NCBI GenBank assembly: GCA_963989385.1
Contig: OZ022513.1
Coordinates: forward strand, 19,141,928 to 19,205,927
Reading direction: 5' to 3'
Source of the DNA: Ctena decussata
Taxonomy: Eukaryota > Mollusca > Bivalvia > Lucinida > Lucinidae
Length of the DNA stretch: 64,000 bases
Part shown: positions 47,758 through 58,811 of the stretch, piece by piece
Numbering within the stretch: position 1 is the first letter of the stretch
Layout of the letters: the number at the start of each line of letters is the position of its first letter
Program-made: the position numbers and the translations under genes
The notes under the pieces: generated by a model
Databases searched by the model: none
Told to the model about the DNA's origin: nothing
What the model saw: only the letters and a program-made list of their open reading frames with translations

Positions 47758-48723
47758 TCAGTCCCAGTCAAAGCGTTGCCCAGATAATTGGTAAAATCTT
47801 TCATTATATGGACGTAAATATTCAGTCATGTTCTTCAGAACGGATGATGATATATTCGGATGATGGTGGCCCTTATCGTCTCCTAGGCAGTGTTTATTTT
47901 TGTCTGGAGGATGAATACAATAAAATCCTTTCGTGGAATCTAACACAAACATTTTCTCTTCGAAATAATGCCCTATCTTCAAAAAATCCTCAATTTTCTT
48001 AAGTTCCGTAGCTGGAGATCCTTCAAAGGCTGCACTGTCCACGATATGTATTTGCTCTAATTTGAAATATTTCAACCAGTTTTTAAAGACGGAGTCGTAC
48101 ACCTGAATATAGTTTTCCCAAGAGGATTCAAAAGATTGACTCATGTTTGCTATTGAATTTACGCCGTACTTGAATTTCTCATCGGCAGCATTGTATGGTT
48201 TAGTCTCGTGATATCTTTTGTACATATAATACATCGACACAGCCCGTTGTATGGGATTCCTAACAATTAGTAACAATCTGATATTAGAATTCATTTTAAA
48301 TACTCGTTTCGGTACTTTCGGAATCCGAAAGTATTTCGGCGTTTTTTCAATAACTATTTGATCCGGTAAGCTGCAAGGCATGTTCACTTTGTACCACTCC
48401 ATTCCCAACTCATATCGGACTGAGTCAAAGAAATGGTATTCTGTAACATGTTCATTCCTCACGATCTGTGGGTGTGCGCTTAAAAAGTCGAGAAGCGCCT
48501 TTGTCCCACCTTTCTGTACACCGATTATGATGCAGTCTGGAAAGCGTTTTTCACCGTGCTCACATTCAGCGTTACCTGACACAGCATTATCTGACACATC
48601 CTTATCGTTATCCGACACAGCGTTATCCGACACAGCGTTACCTGACAGTGTTATCAGACGCATCGTTATCAGACACATGGTTACCAGACAGATCAATATA
48701 CGACATAGCGTTACTTGCTGCAT
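47758..48723 (-). CDS. Heparan-sulfate glucosamine 3-O-sulfotransferase-like protein
   Basis: Single open frame of 321 residues from the ATG at 48721-48723; an upstream in-frame GTG at 48751-48753 is not a likely start. It should transfer sulfate from PAPS to position 3 of glucosamine in heparan sulfate, in the Golgi. A hydrophobic stretch at residues 4-26 fits a type II signal anchor, followed by a stem of SDNAVSDN-type repeats (28-52). The sulfotransferase domain runs from about 60 to the end: PAPS 5'-phosphosulfate loop GVQKGGTKALLDFL (68-81), an Glu/His-containing EYHFFD segment (95-100) matching the catalytic region, EKTPKYF (126-132), 3'-phosphate motif LIVRNPIQRAVSMY (152-165), a Cys269-Cys279 pair (CIHPPDKNKHC) typical of the HS3ST C-terminal loop, and a FYQLSGQRFDWD end. 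No intron is needed. It looks intact. The nearest alternative is another HS/NDST-family sulfotransferase. No AATAAA is seen within about 400 bp downstream. Confidence 0.9.
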   Translation of the reverse strand: MQQVTLCRILICLVTMCLITMRLITLSGNAVSDNAVSDNDKDVSDNAVSGNAECEHGEKRFPDCIIIGVQKGGTKALLDFLSAHPQIVRNEHVTEYHFFDSVRYELGMEWYKVNMPCSLPDQIVIEKTPKYFRIPKVPKRVFKMNSNIRLLLIVRNPIQRAVSMYYMYKRYHETKPYNAADEKFKYGVNSIANMSQSFESSWENYIQVYDSVFKNWLKYFKLEQIHIVDSAAFEGSPATELKKIEDFLKIGHYFEEKMFVLDSTKGFYCIHPPDKNKHCLGDDKGHHHPNISSSVLKNMTEYLRPYNERFYQLSGQRFDWD

Positions 48724-48735
48724 CCTTATCCGATA
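48560..48735 (-). repeat. Coding minisatellite in the sulfotransferase stem and anchor
   Basis: Degenerate units related to GGTAACGCTGTGTCGGATAA recur through the region coding for the membrane anchor and stem, giving SDNAVSDN in protein. The unit also resembles the anchor-coding part (CTGGTAACCATGTGTCTGAT), so the whole N-terminus may have grown from one repeat. Confidence 0.75.
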
Positions 48736-48766
48736 CGGTGTTATAGGACTCACAGACGCATGGGAT

Positions 48767-48880
48767 TAAACTCCGTTCATTAATTCTGAAACTGGGTTTT
48801 TCGCTGCTCATACTTTTATAATCTAAAAAATCCAGATAAGACTGTGCATAGTGATAATGCTAGACTTCCGCCGATTTCTC
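48767..48880 (-). promoter_or_regulatory. Putative TATA promoter of the sulfotransferase gene
   Basis: Minus strand carries TTATAAAAG (48813-48821) about 90 bp before the ATG. Transcription would start near 48785-48790. A four-codon upstream ORF (ATG CGT CTG TGA, about 48755-48766) precedes the main ATG. The 114-bp segment is repeated in inverted orientation at 50314-50429, including the TATA motif and the AATTAATGAACGGAGTTTA block. Confidence 0.55.
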
Positions 48881-50313
48881 ATCAATGTGTCCAGTGACTC
48901 TGACTCTCGTAGGCTGTTGGGCTAACCTGCACGAAAATGCAAATAACACATTTTCAAGCAGAGACTAAGTCCATCGGACAGGTTGGAAACGCCTTTTAAT
49001 ACCATATAAAGTGGTCGCTATAAATAGTTTTGTGTACGGGTGTGGTTAGTATTCTAACACATGTTCTGCGCGTGCGAAATCAGTCAGCGTAACAACAAGC
49101 TTATCATCTAGATAATTCTGTCTCGATTTGAAATTGATCACACCGCTTAAACTTACACTGGACAAGGTTTTCAGTGCTTCACCGTAGTCCTTCGCCACCG
49201 ACAAACAACGTCTGAATGACGTTATATCAGCGTCAGTGCGACGTAATGATGTTCACTGGCGCTACTTTAACGCAACTATAACAGCTTTCCGCAGTTTCTG
49301 AATTTCTGAATTTCCAAAACATGTAATACCGAGGTTGCGTTAGAATTGCGAAGTTAAATACACTGACCAAATCGTGCATCTCTTAAATTATAACAGCTCC
49401 CCTCAATCGGTCTGCTCCTCCTCCCCACCCCCACCCCCACCCCCACCAAAATTCTAAAAAAAGAAAAATACTCTCTCCCCCCCCCCTCCCCTCACCGCAC
49501 TACCTACAACCCCTCCCCCATTTGTCTACCATCCAAACTCCCACCCCTCGATATGACCCCCTCGCAAACATACACCTTATTCATTCTACCACCCGAACCT
49601 CCACCCTAGTATCTAGACACGCACCCCCCCCCCCCCCCCCCTCCACCGCTATTCCTTCGGTCTATCAGCCGACCTCTACACCTCGACACTAACAATATAT
49701 GCGCAAACAGGAGGCAGTCTGATCAGAGTCAAACGGGGTTGAAGTCAACCTCACGGTACCTAGTTTAAGTAAAAGCTGAGAGGTTCACATATTTGATTTG
49801 CGTCATCTGGAAAAGGATATTAAGTCATGTGCATACTGTTACTACTCAACTGTGTAGGCTTTTCTCTATGATCTCTTTATATTATCTAAGAAAGTTCATG
49901 CAAAAATGTAGGCTCTGATATGACTGCACAGTCTGAGTCTTCCCTGTTTGTACAATACAAGGGTACCTTTTCACAAGCGTGCAAACCATTTTCTTCTAAT
50001 TAACTGTTTTATAGACACTGACGGACAAAGGTGAACCCGCATGCGTGCAACATTTCCTTCCGAATATTTTTTTAAGCAGCCAGGTTTCAAAGCATTTTTT
50101 CTGGAATCATCTTTCGTGTGACTTTGCTGGAGGGCCAACACTTATCATCCGAATGACCAGCGTGATATCCACGTGGAAAGTATGTGAATATGTATGACTT
50201 TAGGCTGTCAATTTTCATCAAATGGTCTTAGTTTGCGGACGAGTTTTTGAAATTTGCTGTTTCATGCACGTAACTGCAGCATCAGACGCCAGGCTAAGGT
50301 ACATGAGACCTTT
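48881..50313. other. No gene seen; C-rich tract
   Basis: 49195-49260 holds a degraded GACGTC-family fragment. 49395-49665 is strongly pyrimidine-biased (CCCACCCCCACCCCC and long C runs). The rest is unassigned. Confidence 0.5.
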
Positions 50314-50429
50314 ATGAGAAATCGGCGGAAGTCGAGCTTTATCACTATGCACAGTCTTAATACGATTGATTAGCTTATAAAAGTATAAGCAGCGAAAAAT
50401 CCAGTTTCAGAATTAATGAACGGAGTTTA
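50314..50429 (+). promoter_or_regulatory. Inverted duplicate of the sulfotransferase promoter region
   Basis: Mirrors 48767-48880: AGAAATCGGCGGAAGTC, TATCACTATGCACAGTCTTA, TTATAAAAG (50375-50383), CAGCGAAAAA and TTTCAGAATTAATGAACGGA. It points right, away from the gene, and similarity stops just before where the start codon would be. No sulfotransferase coding sequence follows. Confidence 0.65.
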
Positions 50430-50476
50430 GGACTTTGGCCGGTACAAATTTGACAACGTCAAGTGTTTGTTATAAC

Positions 50477-50681
50477 TGAGCCGCGACACGACAAAACCAA
50501 CAATGTGGTCGTGCGCCCAGTCTGGTCAGAGTCTTCGATGTCCGCATGGAGTTAGCTTAGACCCTTAGCTAACCTTTGAGCACCTAACGAAAAGTTTGAT
50601 CAAACTGGACGGATGCCCAGGCTAATCTGAGTTTGCACTGAGCGCACAACCACATTGTTGGTTTTGTCGTGTCGCGGCTCA
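50477..50681. mobile_element. TGAGCCGCGACACGAC foldback MITE
   Basis: 205-bp family member with both termini intact and one internal arm shortened. Confidence 0.88.
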
Positions 50682-50804
50682 ATTATGCTTGAGATGTCCG
50701 AGGAACCGTTTTGGTAGTTCCGTGCTTCACGATTTGTAGCGTGAAGCGAACGTGTTATACGCTAAATTTCGAGAGGCACGAAATTCCCAGTCGAATACGA
50801 ATAC
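50682..50804. repeat. Fragment of the CGTATTCGACTGGG foldback family
   Basis: GCTTCACGATTTGTAGCGTG and CCCAGTCGAATACG match one arm each of the element at 58812-59011. Confidence 0.6.
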
Positions 50805-51039
50805 TGAGCCGCGAAAAGAGAAAACCAACAAAGTGGAAAGTGCACCCAGCGAAGACTCAGATCAGCCTGGGCATCCGCCAAGCGTGATCAAAGTATTCGC
50901 TATGCGCTGAAAGGGTAGCTAAGGGTCTATTTCCTTGCGGACAGCAAAGATTCTGATCAGACTGGGCGGATGCCCAGGTTGATCTGAGTCTTCGCTCGGC
51001 GCACATGTCACTTTGTTGGTTTTGTCATGTCGCGACTCT
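50805..51039. mobile_element. TGAGCCGCGAAAAGAG foldback MITE
   Basis: AAAGTGGAAAGTGCACCCAG variant of the family; the right end reads CGCGACTCTA. Confidence 0.85.
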
Positions 51040-51259
51040 ATTGTATTTACCAACTTACCAGATACATGGACTTGTAAGTGCGTCGAAATTCTGATGTCTA
51101 AAAGGATGCAAACGATGCAATCAAAAGAAGATAGGGGAGAGGGGGATCGGGGTGCCAGACATGCAACAAAACACTTGTTTTAATTACCAACATGTAAAAG
51201 TATTGGCCCAGGGTTAACCCCTACTGCTGATTGTCTATGAACTGTATTCTTTCTTTATT

Positions 51260-51364
51260 TGAGCCGCGACACGGCAAAACCAACAAAGTGGCATGTGAGC
51301 CCAGCGAAGACACAGATCCCTAGGTGCACATGTCACTTTGTTGGTTTTGTCCTGTCGCGGCTTA
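51260..51364. mobile_element. TGAGCCGCGACACGGC foldback MITE, internally deleted
   Basis: Both ends are kept (AAAACCAACAAAGTGGCATG and CACTTTGTTGGTTTTGTC), the centre is missing, 105 bp. Confidence 0.85.
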
Positions 51365-51489
51365 ATTCAAAATTATTTTGAACATGAAGGAGGATGTGGT
51401 ACATGTAACATGGAATATATATAAAGAAAACGGGTAGGGTTGCTACCGAACATTTCAAGGGGCCCTAGACAGTTCTGTTGTGATTTCTC

Positions 51490-51770
51490 TTGGTTGTTGG
51501 TTGGTTGGTTGATTTGATGCTTAACATCCATGGTAAACAGCTAAGGTCATGTCGGGACGGTCAGTTAACCTAACCACACTATTCCTGGGCAGGCTTAGAC
51601 CTCCTAAGCGGTTAATCAGCACTAAGTGCACAAACTTACGCCAGTAACTGACAACTGCCCTTCTTGAATCAGCGGAAGGAGAAACGAAAGTATGTGGCCA
51701 GACCGGGTTTCGAACCCAGGACCTCTGACTTATGAGTCAGGTGCCCTACACTACGCGGCCCGGCAGATTT
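51490..51770 (-). mobile_element. tRNA-derived SINE
   Basis: Minus strand starts with a tRNA-like head (51697-51763): acceptor stem CCGGGCC/GGUCUGG, T arm CUGGG-UUCGAAA-CCCGG, an anticodon arm around CTCATAA. The anticodon loop does not fit a standard 7-nt loop, so a functional tRNA gene is unlikely. The body continues to a GT-rich TTGGTTGGTTG end at about 51494. Confidence 0.7.
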
Positions 51771-51906
51771 CTCTTGGTACTTACATCCCACGTATGCATC
51801 GTGGACACTTCTATACTCATAAATGGGACCAACCCAACCATACATTTAGGGGTGCCTTGTTTGTTTACTTTTTCATATCTTTTAAAAAGATTTCTTAAAA
51901 TTTTAT

Positions 51907-51964
51907 GCAAACAATGTAAACCCAGATCAGAACGCGGTGTCTGATCTGGGTCTGCACTGTTTGC
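51907..51964. repeat. Foldback remnant with AGATCAG core
   Basis: GCAAACAATGTAAACCCAGA pairs with the complement at the right (TCTGGGTCTGCACTGTTTGC). Same core as the MITE at 2861-3084. Confidence 0.75.
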
Positions 51965-53320
51965 CTGTGTCCTTTGTATGGAACAACAGGCATTAATTGG
52001 GATCTTATGGCCATCCATCATGCTCTTTGTGATGGTAACCATCTTTAGGCCGCTCAAATTTTACATATTTTCATGAATTTCAGAGGGAAAACGTGTCTGT
52101 CCTGAAGCAAGTATCAAATAGTTAACTGGTATGGTATTTAGGACTAAATGTAATTGTCAGTCTCTGCACCTTCAGAGCACTGGCTACTGCACGTTGTTGA
52201 AACCATGGCAACTGGAAGTACATATAGTCGGAGAAAAAATAAAATTTGTGAAAATAGCTCTTTTTCAAATCGAGGTTATTGAATATGGCATCCTGACCTG
52301 AATATATCATTAACATGTCTTCAAACAGCAACATAAGTACGGTATATAGCAAAAGCAATTAGTTGTAAACTTTCACTGACTACAGAATAAATGCGCGTGC
52401 AAAGGGTGTCCCTGTCGCATTTACAATTTTACAGAAACAACTTTTTTTTTAGATTTCTTTACCCTAATTTCCACACTTTCAGTTTGAATTTGCTTATTAA
52501 ACAAATAAAGAGTCGCATTTTTATCCCAGCTTTGCAAATAACGGCATAGAAATGTAGTGTTTGATATTGTTTCTATGGTTACGATGCATAAAAAATGTGT
52601 TACATCAGTTCAAAATGACCCTAAACCAATGTAACTAATATACAACTCTTAATTTGCAGTAGAATCGATATGGTTTTAATGTAGTTCAGTACTTGGTTTC
52701 CGTATCTCTAATGGTTTCCATTTTTTTTCTAATAAACAGATTTAAAGTTGCTGCTTAGATACCCCACCCACTGTATATGCAATAGCAATATCACCGTTTT
52801 GTGAAGAGAAAGTGTGTACAAATGTGAAAAAATACGTGATAAAGAACTACACGATTAAGAACAAATTTTTTTCTTACCAGTGAATTGTCGCTGATGTATA
52901 CCTGGTGTTGAGCGCCAATCGTAGTTTATATCTCGACGGCGAAGCCGGAGTGAGTTAAGAAAAGCTAAATGTAAGAAACAAGCCGAACAATCACACGCTC
53001 AACCAATAATAATTGCATAATAAAATGGACATTTCAAACATTTTTATGGCACCACAATTAACATTTAAATGGCAGACTGGAAAACGAAGAGAGTTAATGA
53101 CAGGTTTGTAGTTGTATGGCCCTTTCAACAGTACTTAGGTAATGCAACGAGGCATGGGTTATTTTTAAAGACTGTGTGCAATGGCACCCCGTGATTGAAA
53201 AAAGGGGATTCGAACAAGGACTGCTAGCTGAGTACGCAGGCGCTTCCCTCGCTAAGCTACAGAAAAGTGGATGAAATTAGATGGGATGAATAAATCACTC
53301 ATGAGTACTCGTATACTTAA
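51965..53320. other. No gene seen
   Basis: AT-rich, no supported coding frame or RNA. 53170-53280 contains GGGGATTCGAAC and a CGCTTCCCTCGCTAAGCTA stretch that may be a decayed tRNA-derived SINE head. Confidence 0.4.
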
Positions 53321-54201
53321 GGGACAAGTCATTTATTGTCAGCTGGGGGCCAGGTACATTTAGGGGGGGGGTCGGAATTTTTTTGGTGATGTACTGGGGG
53401 GTCGGAAATAAAAAAGCCTTGGAGCAGGGGGGGTCATATATTTTATTTGGCATATTGGGGGGTCAGAATTCTTCCATCAGTCTTCATTTTAAAAATGTCT
53501 CAGCTTCTGGGGGCGAAGCCCCCCAGACCCCCCATTACTCATAAAATTTCAGACTCTTTTCTTTCAAACTCACAATTTAAAACTTAAAAGTCTTTATGGA
53601 AATGACTCAAAAAGAATGGGCAGCTTCATATAAAAAAAAAACTTTTCATTGATTTGCTAGAAAAGTACGAAAGTGTCTATAAAATCATGTAAAGTAGATG
53701 ATTTTGTGCTCAATTAAATTTAATGCCAGCATTTGTGATATCAGCTCTCCACGTGCCTTTTCATCAGCAAAAACACAGCCCCCAGACCCCCACCACCCAG
53801 AGGCCCAATTAATATTATTTACAGTTATAATTATTAAGCATTCGACAAAAGATTTCTGGATGGCCATTAGCAGAAGAAAAAGTGCAATAAATGCAGACAA
53901 AATTTAAACAGACCATGATTACATGTAATTAACCTGTTAGAATAAGAAATGTTCTTTGTGTTTCATACAGCTAGGTTTTGATTGAGGTCAGTCTGACATA
54001 AAATAGGTAATATGGTATATGTGTGAAGGGTAGCTAGCTGGCACTGGGGATAGGGGGGGTCATAAAAATTTTTGTCACTTATCTGGTGGGGTCGGAAAAA
54101 TAATTCTGTTGAGACTGGGGGGGTCGTAAAAAAAGTTTGTGAACCATATGAAAATGTACCCGGCCCCCCCCCCCCCCACCTGATAATAAATGACTCGTCC
54201 C
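53321..54201. mobile_element. 881-bp TIR element with TAA duplication
   Basis: GGGACAAGTCATTTATTGTC left and the complement of GGGACGAGTCATTTATTATC right, flanked by TAA (53318-53320, 54202-54204). Subterminal GGGGGGTCGGAA words occur at both ends. A 3-bp TWA duplication suggests the PIF/Harbinger group. No transposase. Confidence 0.82.
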
Positions 54202-54257
54202 TAAGATGGCACCCCTGTCAGGATTACCTAACTTATACGACTTTCTTGGCTATTCTA

Positions 54258-54530
54258 GAAGCCCCGGGTAGCACAGTAGGTTAAGGCCTGGCCTGCTGAT
54301 CAAGTGGTTCAGAGTTCCAGATCTGCTTGATGCATTAATCTTTCCAACCGCAAATTTGGCTCCACTGCACAGCTTTTCATACTCATTCCTCCCCCCCCCC
54401 TCCCCCCCCCCCCCCCCCCCCCCACCACCCACACTTCCCACCATCTCCCCAACCACATTCCCCAATCGTCCTGATATGACTGAAATACTGTTAAAAAGGA
54501 CATGAAATCCAAAGTCATTCATCCATCCAT
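54258..54530 (+). mobile_element. tRNA-derived SINE, degraded
   Basis: Box A-like TAGCACAGTAGG and box B-like GTTCCAGATCTG in the right order and spacing, then a body with a long C tract (54391-54423). Confidence 0.55.
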
Positions 54531-55823
54531 TTTAGCTGTTCTGTGTAGTATGACGATCATAGGTAACAGAACATTGCTTAAAATTTTAGTATCCCTCGGC
54601 GAATAGACGCTGTAGGCCTTAGTCTACACCACTTTCTGTCCTGAAAAATGCCTCCTGCTTCACAGAAGCAATTCATTCAAAAAACATTAGTAAATTTATT
54701 TATTTCAACATAAAATAAAGATAAGGCAAAAATATTGCTGCAAATAAAACGGTTTTACTCCGTTCTTCTATTCCATGATTTCTGCAGACGTTTTGCTCGG
54801 GACAACTCTTGTCATCAAATGTACCGAATACAACTGCAACTGCAGTCTTGGTAAATGGACCTATTTCATAGATAAAAAAGGTCACGGTGAGCATTGTTGA
54901 CAGTAATCTTATTCTTTCAAAGACACTATCTTTTATTATTAAAGATCATGGATACTACCTGTAGTGTTCGCAGATTTGTAATCGTCAAGGGAGGTAGATA
55001 ATGCCAGTTTGACTTATCTCCCTTCCTACTATTTTACAGTATTGACACATTTCAAAGATGGATAACTTTTAAAGTTTTGCGAGTTTACACCTAATTTTTT
55101 TACTTTCTTTAACTTCAAACCTTACTCTATCATGCATATATTGCCTTAATGTCAAACGTGACTGCCATTTCTAGTTATCAGGCGAATAAAACACCAATTT
55201 TTCACTCAAAATTGGGTCGATTTTTTCCAGTAAAAGCTCTCCCGTTGATAATAAGGGACAGAAAACATTCATATCATGTTATCTTGTTACATACGTATGT
55301 ATTTTCAAACTATAAAAGCAAATAGGAAGGGGATAATATTTGTTTTTTGATTTTTATCGAGGAAATATTACATACATGTCTCAATATTGATATTTTCAAA
55401 ATGGATTCCTGGTTCCCATGGAAACGGCCGAACGTTGACCTCTAAAAACTTGTGAAATACAAACAAGCATGGTATATATCAATTTCCCAAAATTTGAGCC
55501 AAATCCGTAATTTTCGACTTTCCACGTTATTATGGGCCAATGCTCGATGTTTACAGTCAGCCTCTCTTAAATACTTACTAAAGGACGTCGCCACATGTCC
55601 GAAAGAAAGCCGTACTGTTAATTTCGTCTCGTGTGATGGCTGACCACAACTATGGCAAAACCCCTCTAACATTTTTTTCTTATACAAACCTGTAGGAAAT
55701 GTTAAGTAATTCACAAAATATAGTACATGTATCTGTTACTAAGAGCAGACAATATTGATTAAAAACAGAAATAACAAGCAAAATCGACGAATTTATATCC
55801 CTTGCCGAAATAGCCCTGGCTCA
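54531..55823. other. No confident gene
   Basis: Two short minus-strand frames (54700-54894, 55442-55714, the latter with GFCHSCGQPS) have no recognised domain. TTGACTTATCTCCCTT and AAGGGAGGTAGATAATGCCA near 54990-55025 form a small inverted repeat. Confidence 0.4.
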
Positions 55824-55958
55824 GAGGTTATAAAACTTGAGTGCATTCTCAAATTCAAAATAAAGCACAGTGATTGGCTACTTCCGAGCATGTGCTCGGA
55901 AGTAGCCAATCACTGTGCTTTTTTTGAGTTTGAGATTGTTCTCAAGTTTTATAACCTC
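55824..55958. mobile_element. 135-bp palindromic MITE
   Basis: GAGGTTATAAAACTTGAG outer arms and an almost perfect inner arm GCACAGTGATTGGCTACTTC / complement, with GAGCATGTGCTC at the centre. A long cruciform-capable hairpin. Confidence 0.88.
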
Positions 55959-56252
55959 GAACCTAGATTTGTTTAATTTCGTTCACTGGTTACTTAATTA
56001 CATGTACGGCTGAACTTGGGGATTGTAAATCAAAATCAAGGCCAATAACTCTGGCATAAGTGAGCCATTAGCTGAAGCCGATCTTAAACATTTGCCTCAG
56101 CATGACTGCACTATGATGATACATTTTAATTCGGTTTCAAGAAATTTTGTTCTCCGGTACCTCAGTTATGGCTGATTTGTGGATTTTAAATCGATTCAAT
56201 GGCATTAAATTATACACTATAGATGCGATAGTGACAAAACTTAAGGGTAATA
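55959..56252. other. No gene seen
   Basis: Unassigned AT-rich spacer before the AACGTTGG element. Confidence 0.4.
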
Positions 56253-57809
56253 CCCAGATAGCATGCCAACGTTGGGCCAACGTTGGCATAAGGTGTCACC
56301 GTTGGCTGAGCGTTGGCGTTGGGAGTACAACGTTGGCCGAACGTTGGCCGAACGTTACTACAGCTGGGTATATGTTTGCTCTAGGCCCACAGGAATTAAT
56401 TATACTTCGACCTATGCTGGTTCAAACTTTATTTCATAGCATGTTGTGTACATTTTTCATAAAAAAAGTATGTCGGCCATTAAACGGTCAGCCAACGTTG
56501 GGCCAACGTTTTCACATGCATATAAATTTTGCTAAGTTTTACGTGGGTTGAGTAACGTTGGCCCAACGTTGGCTTGACGTGGGGAATTGAACTCCAGGTT
56601 TCAATGATAATTAGAAATGAATTTGTCAATTTATCTATGTATGATTCAACTATTCAGTATCATAATTATCATTAAATGGGTTTCTTACTATTTGTTTATG
56701 TTTATTTATTTATATTTATTACTATTTGTCTTGGTATTGCCTGCTCTGACTTTGACTAGCATGTACTAATAATTCTATGAAAAAATTATGAATTTGTGCT
56801 TTTATAAATTTCATTGCATAATATAACAATATAGATTTAGGCATTATGATAATGCTAATCATAAGCTTTGTTTATTTACAATATCTGAACGAGGTACATA
56901 GAAAAGTGGAAATCTGTAAGTAATTAGCCATCACACAGCAAGGAGTATTGTGTACTCCGATTTTATTACGAGCAAGGTCTGGTTACCAAGGAAACGATCC
57001 CCATTCAGCAATTAAGTTGTTAGTACTTCTGTTATTAATGACTTTCAGACGTACCAAGTGCTACACATAACTAGGGATTTGAGGAGCAAAGATTGTGTTC
57101 TTTGAATAGAAAATTATAAACGTACGCGCAAAGTCATAAACTCAGCAGTATTCAATACTTCAATTCAAGGAGATTGTATTTGATTTTTTGTGAATTTAGC
57201 TTAATACATTTCAGCCATAATGTCTTCGCGCGAGAATTGACCTTAGGCATATGTACTCAAATCAGCCTGCGCAACTGCGCAAGGTGAAATGTAGCTTCAC
57301 ACGTTTGATTAACCAGGATTCATCAGGCAGATTAAATGTGTAAGCGAAGAGGGAATAATGTGATAAAAAGTTGCATATGCGCAAGCAGATTTTAGTCGTA
57401 AAGTATATGAAAACCGCATTAAGTGATCAGAGATTCGCAGTATTTGGGATTGTATACGTTTAAATTGCTGGCTCTTGTTTGTGGGCATGGAATTAGTTAC
57501 TCTTACCGGATGCTTTGCAGAGAGGGAGGAATTTGTTTAATTTCAAAGTATATGTTGGTTTAAGGTGACACAACTTGACCCAAAGTGAAATTTTTGCGTT
57601 GGCTGATTGTAGGCCATAAATGATGGCGCAACGTTCGCCCAACGTTGTAGGAAAAAACTTACAACGTTCGGCCAACGTTGAGCCAACCGTTGGCTCAACG
57701 TTCGCCCGATGAGCAAAGTTACGTTGGCCCAACGTTAGCATCCAACGTTGGCCCAACCAAACTGACCACCTTAAGCCAACGTTGGCCCAACGTATGCATG
57801 CTATCTGGG
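56253..57809. mobile_element. 1.56-kb AACGTTGG element with TA duplication
   Basis: Ends CCCAGATAGCATGC / GCATGCTATCTGGG flanked by TA (56251-56252, 57810-57811). About 100-300 bp at each end is packed with CCAACGTTGGGCCAACGTTG-type words in both orientations. The 900-bp centre is AT-rich, without a transposase. Ends resemble the CCCAGCAGGCA ends of the GACGTC palindromes. A diverged AGATCAGCCTGCGCA-type repeat is inside (57250-57400). Confidence 0.8.
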
Positions 57810-57811
57810 TA

Positions 57812-58242
57812 ACTCATGCAGCGCACATTACTGATGCTATTCTGATAAAACGTTATGTGCATAGCCGTGTTATGGTGATACATATTCAGTTTAAGTTTCA
57901 TGAAGTTTCGGTATTTGGCTACTTAGTTATGGCACATTTTATTGATATGGTATACGTGGGAAAAGTTGAAAATCTACCTTTGTGTTTGATCGTCATAGAT
58001 TCAACCACAATGTTACAAAATGAGGGAAATGTTTAGCCACTTATTAGGCCTATCGGCCTAATAGCCCTTACGTTCTCGTAAATTAGGCTATTTCTATAAA
58101 ATCCTCGTTTCAGGCCCTGGTCATCTATCGTTAATTTTTTGTCAAATCAGCAACAGTTCACAAGTCAAAATCATGTTCTCTATTTTTTTTCACTTGTCGC
58201 CTGCTGTTCAACTGTAATTTGAAGCTGCATAACTCTCGCATA
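57812..58242. other. No gene seen
   Basis: Unassigned AT-rich sequence with a small GGCCTATCGGCC palindrome at about 58048. Confidence 0.4.
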
Positions 58243-58245
58243 CAG

Positions 58246-58391
58246 GGCCCAGTTGTTCAAAACTAACGACGTCGTTTCTCACATTTTTTCAACAAAAAAT
58301 ATTAATGTATTTGTATTAAAGTTGTAAAACACTTAACGAGTTGACCTCTTAACGAGCTTGTTAGGCTAACGATGCTTTGAACAACTGGACC
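58246..58391. mobile_element. 146-bp MITE with CAG duplication
   Basis: GGCCCAGTTGTTCAAAAC left and the complement of GGTCCAGTTGTTCAAAGC right, flanked by CAG (58243-58245, 58392-58394). Same target signature as 21274-21484 and 60454-60674. Confidence 0.8.
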
Positions 58392-58486
58392 CAGGTCTTT
58401 TTATCAAGCGACCTAAGTTGCAGAAATGCATAGCATCATACAAACTCACCAAAAAACATAAAAGAGCACAAAGATGATGATCTTCA

Positions 58487-58709
58487 AGGGCGTAGCTAAC
58501 TATAAGGCAAATACGCAGGTGCGTATTGAAATTTTGTCAAAATTGACAAAATTTCAAAATGCACCTGCATATTTGCATGCTGAAATTTTAAACAAGTAGA
58601 CAAGATTTCAATACCAACTGCAAAGCGGCTGAAATACTACCTTTTCATTCAAAGAGTCGAGTTTAAAACATTATTGTGCGTAACAGGGAAATGCTCCTAG
58701 TTGCGCCCG
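58487..58709. mobile_element. hAT-type MITE with 8-bp duplication
   Basis: AGGGCGTAGCTAACTA left, TAGTTGCGCCC right; the direct repeat GATCTTCA flanks it (58479-58486, 58711-58718, possibly 9 bp with the preceding T). Relative of 30142-30332. Confidence 0.88.
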
Positions 58710-58811
58710 TGATCTTCATATTCGTTATTCAAAATCAAATATGCATTTAGCGTATTCGACTGGGCATTTTGTGCTTCCGAAGTTTAACCTTTAAGCACTT
58801 TTTCCACTAAA

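Noticed and set aside
47453..48002. Plus-strand frames over the GACGTC palindromes and antisense to the sulfotransferase
   Set aside because: They arise from the palindromic words and from the reverse complement of the real coding frame.
51697..51763. Functional tRNA gene with CAT anticodon
   Set aside because: Acceptor and T arms pair, but the anticodon loop is non-standard, the total length is short, and a SINE body follows.
55442..55714. 90-codon minus frame with a CHSCG motif
   Set aside because: A single CxxC is not enough for a zinc finger call; no neighbouring exons seen.
56147..56551. 134-codon plus-strand frame
   Set aside because: It runs from spacer into the AACGTTGG repeats; the residues are translated repeat words.
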